A stretch of 64,000 nucleotides of DNA from Terebella lapidaria (lineage: Eukaryota; Annelida; Polychaeta; Terebellida; Terebellidae): positions 9,114,001 through 9,178,000 of the forward strand of contig OX424560.1 in assembly GCA_949152475.1 (NCBI GenBank), read 5' to 3'. The notes below the pieces were generated by a model that worked only from the letters and a program-made list of their open reading frames with translations, did no database searches and had not been told where the DNA came from. The translations under genes and the position numbers were made by a program. This document shows, in pieces, positions 62,801 to 64,000 of this stretch. Position 1 is the stretch's first letter. The number at the start of each line of letters is the position of its first letter.

Positions 62801-64000
62801 CAAATGCACGAAATTGTGTGCGGACCCAGAAATTAAATGACAGGGCTAAATTTAACATAGGGGTAGATTGCCAACATTTTCAATTTTCGTGATAGAAGAC
62901 TGAAATTCGGTAAATGATTGCCGTTTGTCTCCGAGGTGAAGTATGCCAAGTTATAGAACGATAGCATTTAGCATCGCAAAAATATCAGCGAAAAACTGTG
63001 TAAACGAGTTAGAAAAATCAGAGTATAGCTGATATAATAGAAAGACTATTCTGAATCAAGACTATCCTTCTCCAGCCCTTGAATGATTATTCTTGTTATA
63101 GACTAGGTCAAGTAAATGCAAATATCTATCAAGCAACACGTCTACAAACAAATGCACTCTAAAAGCTACATGTATATATATACAATTGGTCATTCACGAA
63201 AAAATGCTCTGTAGGCACTAAAATTCCATTTCAAAATACTGCAACACTTTATGATATACAAAATCTAAAGTTAACAGCACAATAAATATATGATTTCATA
63301 CACAGTTACGCACACATGCAAAAATGACATACAAAAATACGTGAAAATTCAGACACTGTTTCACACAACACTGGTAACGACAGCAAAGAAAAACCCAACT
63401 AGACACAAATGCGTCCCAAAGTAGCATACCTTTATCCTCTGCGCCTATGCTCTGTTCCAGGGCCTCCCTCTGTCGAGAGATTTCCTCCTCTCTAGCCGCC
63501 ACATCCTCGCGTGACTCCTCGAGTTCAGTGAGCCGCGACCGCATGTGTTCCAGCTCGCTGATCAGCGCCTCCTTGCGGTCCTCCAGCGCCTGTATCGTGT
63601 CGTCCAGCTGACTCTGCTCCGCCTGGTAACCTTGGATCAGGCCTGGACGTAGACGCGGGGGCGAGGGGAATATTTATAAATGATGTCATCTCTAGCACTG
63701 AACTGCTTCTGAATGCTAAGTGGAACCATTCTGATCCGTTGCTAATTCTTTACTGAAGTATATGCGCCAATTAATAAATATATGAACAATTTTACAGAAA
63801 TGATATTAACAACTATAAATATTGTACTTTTTTCCCTTGTGGACCTCAATGAATCAGAAATTTTTCAACATGTACCCTGCCTGACACACACCTTCAGCGC
63901 GGTTCAGTTCGCTGGCGAGGTAGTCCTTGGCCTGCTGTTCGTCTCGCAGCCTCTGCTCGAGGTCATCACACCGCCCTGTCAGCTCGGCCGTCTGTCTGCG
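28783..64000 (-). CDS. AKAP9: AKAP9/pericentrin-family centrosomal scaffold (3' 37 exons; 5' end outside)
   Basis: A giant coiled-coil scaffold that anchors PKA and other regulators, and gamma-tubulin factors, at the centrosome and Golgi. From 5' to 3' I place 37 exons with consistent phases, 6,585 coding bases in all; their coordinates are in the seven segment entries below. Local similarity to human AKAP9 is collinear: 'EQ..REQERDEFQREI', 'LSEQLEQFREQL..R.EE', 'DKNEEIDHLN', 'HQEGVGILSLSE', 'LNERILHHNSELTSFI', the PACT domain and the C-terminal 'DYI.WLE.LQ.RLGT'. The tail after PACT matches AKAP9 rather than PCNT, but in invertebrates one gene may represent both. The N-terminal part is beyond 64000. 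The introns hold most of the mobile elements in this half. Confidence 0.93.
30079..31052 (-). CDS. AKAP9: AKAP9-like exons 32-34: PACT domain
   Basis: Exons: 30846-31052, 30317-30555 and 30079-30161. After a last coil (RQWSQEKTTLTFRINDLE) the PACT domain begins VQRLYGKYLRAESFRKAL, continues YQKKYLLILLGGFRECEEETLAEIARMGG, FTRFRS-type YTRFRSAVRAIIAVSR, and finishes in the next exon with MKFLVRKWRRATRLG. PACT docks AKAP9 and pericentrin on the centriole, and the basic amphipathic end is the calmodulin-binding part in vertebrates. The domain is split in phase 2 at the same 'SR-MKFLV' position where the basic helix starts. The key hydrophobic and basic positions are kept, which implies strong constraint. 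Confidence 0.96.
32650..41918 (-). CDS. AKAP9: AKAP9-like exons 25-31
   Basis: Exons: 41707-41918, 41304-41418, 34314-34505, 33827-34036, 33230-33546, 32943-33051 and 32650-32832. The 6.8-kb intron between exons 26 and 27 is mostly a DIRS element. Exons 25-28 are coiled coil. Exon 29 carries a Ser-rich linker (TTSLSTTSVQAPSSSS). Exon 31 (LNERILHHNSELTSFI) matches the human region just before PACT. The intron 31053-32649 has no element with recognisable ends. Its part at 32510-32630, next to exon 31, is strikingly C-rich. Confidence 0.9.
34558..34704 (+). repeat. DIRS inverted terminal repeat (3' side)
   Basis: This 147-bp repeat begins CTTACCTCCAAAACAC and ends GACGTCATTCTC. Its complement forms the other end of the element at 40918-41064. 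Confidence 0.95.
34762..34860. repeat. DIRS internal complementary region
   Basis: A back-to-back pair of segments complementary to the two outer ends of the element meets at 34820/34821. DIRS elements use this region as the template to restore both ends from a circular intermediate. Its position downstream of the coding frames matches DIRS-1. Confidence 0.93.
35277..40823 (-). CDS. DIRS long frame: gag-like protein and tyrosine recombinase
   Basis: A single frame of 1,848 codons. The N-terminal part is gag-like with a Cys-rich start (MRRCAQCGQQ, CIACQ, CGLC) and Pro/Gly repeats (RGPGPV-type, 39919-40025). The C-terminal ~340 residues are a tyrosine recombinase with SGRRRSEIHAL (Arg), RAHDVRAMAASLAY (His-x-x-Arg) and TSFYLRD (nucleophile Tyr). 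The middle overlaps the RT frame and has no recognisable domain of its own. Gag and recombinase sharing one uninterrupted frame is unusual, since DIRS elements normally list them as separate reading frames. Confidence 0.88.
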   Translation of the reverse strand: MPFWIFLFLTLLACFAWIVSAPRTSFCVWSADSPLAVMRRCAQCGQQLPSWEVHSECIACQDPVHTDQLTCGLCADRSREEWGQVLGAVLARRDKLSRQVSPAPSSSSSASSAKRRRRQERKTSALLGKLDRTLVCLEAKFSSPSSLFCSAGDLLVGESHSTHGGTPRESIHCVFHVPSAGILFARVTSAVIGEQVPAAAPAPFLASSPAFFGSRPSGSGPRTGSGPRTSVQGLCVARRSGTLVSVMARSPDPDPSGILRLAQPQSQRPAPVLRGPGPVSRGPGSVRRGPDPVPRGPGPGVRIRHSTLSAASALPLPARGSAPVLRGPSLECMLLTAASIEKSTASFSLQSSSALTASSASLTVTTSSAAQPSLPGPSSVVSRPPSPSGVPPAAPAMDVASLVTAVLAALDARAGVSLPPTSDALRRTQALEPPQQLPAEIFGEESDEDSGEESLACGQDVPTPSAPLAPVSRKRPASVVAPSDKRSRLDAEPADSEEGEEDLSFDHKLDLVRSTLEPTLFPAEPKPTVSKRPTSLLASQRSPERQPRRGLPIPDGLREEFSRRRCETLDQGKTELGKFPRRPPFHKKDYLPSNPDYLDKPAVFPEAAAQYLGDKARPVTLQPETLLSLNHAVRAATCVSSLEDWFRTAAYRQLQSALIALEDLESPPSQLVSLGDHLRSASQLLESCDLASAHRMEQSTYVEWVLHLLRRDDFLGQARFKLPPALVTELRCAPLVDPEAGAALTSPPPLFAGLESKLPAARELARQEESVSTSKRLTETIAKRLASPLQAYAPSSSKPPPTKSKEKKEKKPFQRAPAGSKATKKSKHKGKPKPAGEKKSSAPAAGEYFTESAPCDGPCDTSGCPTLVPKFKRACGRPSNKLLARVADTRSQPVDRVGPSQGLSHPVQSASCTGYRAYSLFTSRSSRQTVSTLARDRRYAGQKRARKSRNFLSRLLQYPVLDSQELRRVAPRDRPVRSKLPCQDPQVRHGDGGIDPLVPSKELLGRLPGSEGRVLSHPDSSGLPQISALRAPGHRVSVPCPAIRTVPGSMDLHNGGERVTDTRPQGGHPPLPVPRRLDCLSPVSRGSDSALTVGPGLVQTHGFAGQSPEIRANAGPGLRVCRVPVQDTAGYGFSHGGAAVKDTVLTPQILGRAQSVSTGLAVDARVAGSNREVSSLRSTPHAGVTDRPSLPVDRSHGLPSATGRPFSSREGVHTVVDVRYQPHSGLTLPSASSLQASIYGCLYGGLGGTPGLQGSVWGVDRARELVAHQPLRVGGGFPGPGPLGGGVCWSCCPGVHGQLHCRGLHKQTGGYKVRYPVSAGHDASSVVPVSEHSLACTSHPGPVECVGGPAVTQGADPANRVVSPSSGVQFPVPQVGPPYSGPLRDQVEQQASSVCLSASGPPCDVHRRVVHGLGRPVRVCIPSGDSAAKGFGQDQVPHMPYSPGRSIPATAALVPRTSGPVGRSTSGPTPSGRPSQTAPGAAVSQPTREPEPPRVASVQRSLRAKGFSSEVSSRIARPNRNSSLGVYESKWRVFAAWCDGRQVDPFNASAQTVADFLLEKFQAGAAPSTLAGYRTALAKTILPHTGINLGEDQDLSALLNNFKVERPLTRNSVPEWDLSLVLNRLASAPFEPMSSAPLKFLTWKTVFLLALASGRRRSEIHALDFSKVRWREDGLQVSLQVIPSFLAKTQLASSPPLAFTIPALSASVGPNLEEDCLLCPLRALRLYLKRTKGLRAGKRLLFISHQLKFQRDIRSATISSWIQKCIRTCYDLAEQDSACSFKVRAHDVRAMAASLAYMGRVPLDQVMQACSWQSHNTFTSFYLRDLTWTGSEGYHLGPVVAARSVVTP
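36164..38539 (-). CDS. DIRS reverse transcriptase-RNase H-methyltransferase-like frame
   Basis: A 791-codon frame nested inside the long frame in another register. RT: GGWRPVIDLSALN, SLDLKDAFFHIPI, LPFGLSPAPWIF and YQYLDDWIV. RNase H: LFTDASTEGWGAHL, NRLELEAVSLAL and STDNSTVVAYIN. The methyltransferase-like segment typical of DIRS follows: TVDLFATRWNNKLPVFVSPLP. The start methionine is uncertain. The Arg/Ser/Pro-rich first ~90 residues may be overlap rather than enzyme. Confidence 0.93.
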   Translation of the reverse strand: MSWPVRRSRSRPVSVSRRRSPSVWPPLFRRTPPLPPSLHRPSPRRRRRRSPFRGPLPAVKRPRSQSTRASPSQQGRRSPPPPQQVSTSQNQLPAMDPAIPRAVPPSFQNSSEPVGARLTNYWQEWQTLGASPWIVSVLRRGFRIQFSQRPALATEPIPFSLPGAHAKRLALSLEIADMLAKNALEKVGISSPGYYSILFLTPKSSGGWRPVIDLSALNCHVKTPKFAMETAESIRLSLPKNSWVVSLDLKDAFFHIPIHPVSRKYLRFVHRGTVYQFRALPFGLSPAPWIFTMVVKELQILAHKEGILLYQYLDDWIVYHQSPEVLTRHLQWVLDLCKRMGLLVNLQKSELTPAQDFVFVGYRYKTQLGMVFPTEERLSKIRSLLRRFLDEPSQSAQVWQSMLGLLAATEKLVPYGRLHMRELQIDLRCQWIAATDCPQQPVVLSPAGKASILWWMSATNLTRGSPFRQPPPSKHLFTDASTEGWGAHLDFKEVSGVWTEPESSWHINRLELEAVSLALAHWEEECAGRAVLVSTDNSTVVAYINKQGGTKSVTLCRQATTLLLWCRSRNIHLRARHIPGRLNVLADQLSRRGQIQPTEWSLHPQVFSSLCLRWDRPTVDLFATRWNNKLPVFVSPLPDPLAMSIDALSTDWDGLFGYAYPRAILLPKVLAKIRSHTCRILLVAPYQPQRPWFPELLGLLVDQPVALPPRDDLLKQPRAQLFHSRPASLNLHAWLLSSDPFAQRDFLQKCPVGSPALIETHPWESMSLNGESSLLGAMAGRLIHSTPLLRQ
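40918..41064 (-). repeat. DIRS inverted terminal repeat (5' side)
   Basis: Exact complement, by eye, of 34558-34704. Outside it lies a 15-base extension to 41079 that reappears only in the internal complementary region. Confidence 0.95.
43069..48394 (-). CDS. AKAP9: AKAP9-like exons 17-24
   Basis: Exons: 48128-48394, 47749-47923, 47299-47441, 46824-47039, 45345-45512, 44874-45069, 44332-44554 and 43069-43219. Phases shift here (0/1/0/0/0/1/2/0) and all join correctly. Exons 19-21 form a conserved non-coiled region (LHQEGVGILSLSEMSF, then SSYDWRTDLLRAIHNVF), matching human 'HNEGMQVLSLTE' and 'FSDWRGELLLALQQVF'. A Gly/His-rich stretch (GHGQGHFQGQGH) interrupts exon 20. Introns 45513-46823 and 43220-44331 show no gene. 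A 15-base C run lies at 43031-43045, next to the exon 24 donor. Confidence 0.9.
48494..49162. mobile_element. 669-bp hAT-like MITE
   Basis: Terminal inverted repeats of 15 bp (CAGGGCTCCCG, one mismatch within the rest) are bounded by GATGAC on both sides (48488-48493 and 49163-49168). CAGGG starts suit hAT elements, though these usually give 8-bp duplications. Inside lie 'cagcgcccccgtgcg' and 'gcgcccccttgcgaatata' and a small promoter-like stretch, consistent with an internally deleted autonomous hAT copy. There is no transposase frame. Confidence 0.75.
49254..51679 (-). CDS. AKAP9: AKAP9-like exons 11-16
   Basis: Exons: 51557-51679, 51065-51268, 50584-50661, 49998-50270, 49679-49804 and 49254-49367, all phase 0 on both sides. 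Coiled coil throughout. Exon 11 (FAQNLIEDKNEEIDHLN) corresponds to human 'FAQIIQEKEVEIDQLN'. Exon 14 has a run of short charged heptads (AEKDAAIAEKDQALTERDR) suggestive of internal duplication. The introns are short and contain nothing recognisable. Confidence 0.9.
51863..52093 (-). CDS. AKAP9: Alternative first exon of the AKAP9-like gene (internal start)
   Basis: The exon opens with ATG at 52093, has an in-frame TGA two codons upstream, and ends at a strong donor (AAG, gtgtgag) in phase 0, matching the phase-0 acceptor of the next exon at 51679. It encodes 77 residues, Ser/Asp-rich and not coiled-coil (SGSGWCESDSDEGIMSDDD). Human AKAP9 joins the segments of exons 53997-54170 and 51557-51679 directly, so this exon is additional. 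There is no good polypyrimidine tract in front of it, so use as an internal exon is unlikely. A short isoform with its own N-terminus is the simplest reading, as with the short pericentrin isoform. Confidence 0.6.
52094..53996. other. Large intron with no recognised element
   Basis: This is the interval between exons 10 and 11 upstream of the alternative first exon. It is AT-rich, with short open frames that look random. It would hold the promoter of the short isoform if that exists. I see no inverted-repeat element in it. Confidence 0.5.
52157..52162 (-). promoter_or_regulatory. TATA-like box for the internal start
   Basis: On the minus strand TGTATAAGAG lies about 65 bases upstream of the ATG at 52093, which would put transcription start near 52130 and leave a 5' leader of about 35-40 bases. 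The spacing is right, but the box is a short motif in AT-rich DNA. Confidence 0.35.
53997..55608 (-). CDS. AKAP9: AKAP9-like exons 7-10
   Basis: Exons: 55423-55608, 54928-55149, 54474-54683 and 53997-54170, all phase 0 at both ends, so any could be skipped without changing the frame. They encode coiled coil. Exon 10 (LSEQLEQFREQLVERGEEL) is among the segments closest to human AKAP9. Exon 9 contains an acidic break (PSSGDGESQDNDADL) between two coils. Confidence 0.9.
55645..57887. mobile_element. 2.24-kb TIR element with subterminal GATGTAGGTAAC repeats
   Basis: Long inverted ends of about 290 bp start CACTGGGTGTAAACC and are flanked by GTTAT on both sides (55640-55644 and 57888-57892). Near each tip GATGTAGGTAAC faces its own complement, forming a palindrome. 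Three more copies of GATGTAGGTAAC, in the same orientation, lie at the inner end of each arm (near 55880-55940 and 57590-57665). The inside holds rearranged pieces of the Tc1-like MITE family at 62469. There is no transposase frame. The family is unknown to me. Confidence 0.82.
58343..58632. repeat. 290-bp foldback element
   Basis: Two arms of about 130 bp beginning CATATGT are complementary with about ten mismatches, around a loop of about 35 bases (58470-58504). No separate coding or terminal features are seen. In the pre-mRNA of the host gene it would form a long hairpin. Confidence 0.88.
59368..64000 (-). CDS. AKAP9: AKAP9-like exons 1-6 of the window
   Basis: Exons: 63892-64000 (partial, ends phase 1), 63430-63642, 62102-62239, 60882-61114, 59734-59853 and 59368-59394. 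Exons 1, 2, 4 and 5 are heptad-rich coiled coil (for example LENARLSEERRQLERQF-like and EFQREIDRLTAQIREHEK). The 138-base exon 62102-62239 is different: a Gly/Ser/Val-rich linker (SGYHGVNNVAMVTPGSG) that breaks the coil. The last is a 27-base microexon encoding SSAEDHQIQ. It keeps phase 0 on both sides and fits the human spacing. Introns hold a LINE fragment (60028-60661) and a MITE (62469-63023). Confidence 0.85.
60028..60661 (-). mobile_element. 5'-truncated LINE with poly-A tail and target duplication
   Basis: On the minus strand a LINE 3' end closes with an A tract (T run 60026-60045 on the plus strand). AACACTTATT flanks the insertion at 60018-60027 and 60662-60671. The stem 'gaggagatt..aatcctcgc' precedes the tail. 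The insertion lies in an intron of the AKAP9-like gene. Confidence 0.85.
60159..60590 (-). CDS. LINE ORF2 C-terminal fragment
   Basis: A 143-codon frame with the typical C-terminal domain of aquatic-animal LINEs: RARM-type ARMRMGLSGLNAHRRKYNFI, then a zinc-knuckle-like CGTCGFRTEDTIHYLFDCP. The RT core is absent because of truncation. The frame is open, so the insertion is probably not old. Confidence 0.8.
   Translation of the reverse strand: MFKKKVKDSLFPESNPLHSYGTGRAPVHQARMRMGLSGLNAHRRKYNFIPSSSCGTCGFRTEDTIHYLFDCPTYQSARQSLLDTCTPLMSIVIDNLIVNNITPAQKKTIANSLLHGHQELTVDQNVELFAALHSFILKTKRFD
62469..63023. mobile_element. 555-bp Tc1/mariner-like MITE
   Basis: Inverted arms of about 160 bp start CTCTGATTTTTCTAAC and are flanked by TA on both sides (62467-62468 and 63024-63025), as for Tc1/mariner. 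The centre ('aaaacgggatctcgag', 'gtttacatccacca') is related to the reverse complement of 57000-57200 inside the 2.24-kb TIR element, so both are one family. Confidence 0.75.

Overview
This is a window of animal nuclear DNA. The genes have introns with ordinary GT..AG borders, GC-rich exons sit in AT-rich introns, and the mobile elements (Helentron, DIRS, Penelope-like, CR1/L2-type LINEs, many MITEs) are a mix typical of marine invertebrates. The motif tacatgta is frequent, as in molluscan and lancelet genomes, but the sequence alone does not fix the species. I saw no prokaryotic genes, tRNA, rRNA or CRISPR array.

Right half, 27.4-64 kb, minus strand: one large host gene, the 3' part of an AKAP9/pericentrin-family centrosome scaffold. 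I could place 37 exons whose splice phases all agree (6,585 coding bases, about 2,194 residues). They encode long coiled coils, the PACT centrosome-targeting domain (30.08-30.56 kb) and the short conserved C-terminal tail ending at 28783. The 5' end lies beyond the right edge. An additional exon at 51863-52093 has its own ATG, an upstream in-frame stop and a TATA-like box, and looks like an internal promoter for a short isoform. The introns carry a complete-looking DIRS retroelement (34518-41079) whose end lies 12 bases from a splice acceptor, two TIR elements, a Tc1-like MITE, a foldback element and a 5'-truncated LINE with target-site duplications.

Left half, 1-27.2 kb: almost entirely mobile and repeat DNA. 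In order: a LINE endonuclease frame running off the left edge (1-1490); a satellite-bearing repeat with a 134-bp period (1492-3850); a 1.1-kb TIR element (4001-5106); two exons of a THAP-domain gene (plus) facing a lone first exon on the minus strand (5.4-6.4 kb); then a Helitron-family 5' end with two satellites (7813-11110). A Helentron-type replicase follows in two long frames (11263-18970): a protease-like domain, a cysteine-rich DUF6570-like domain, HUH Rep, PIF1-like helicase and AP-endonuclease. Next come a Penelope-like reverse transcriptase (minus, 20784-22490), a 68-bp direct repeat pair, a degraded gag-like fossil, and an inverted, complete non-autonomous Helitron of the same family as the left arm (25524-27170).

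The two halves look functionally unrelated: the right is a constrained cell-biology gene whose large introns have absorbed insertions, the left is a nest of elements downstream of it. The most unusual items are the protease-bearing Helentron replicase between inverted Helitron arms, the possible alternative first exon of the scaffold gene, and the DIRS element touching a splice acceptor.
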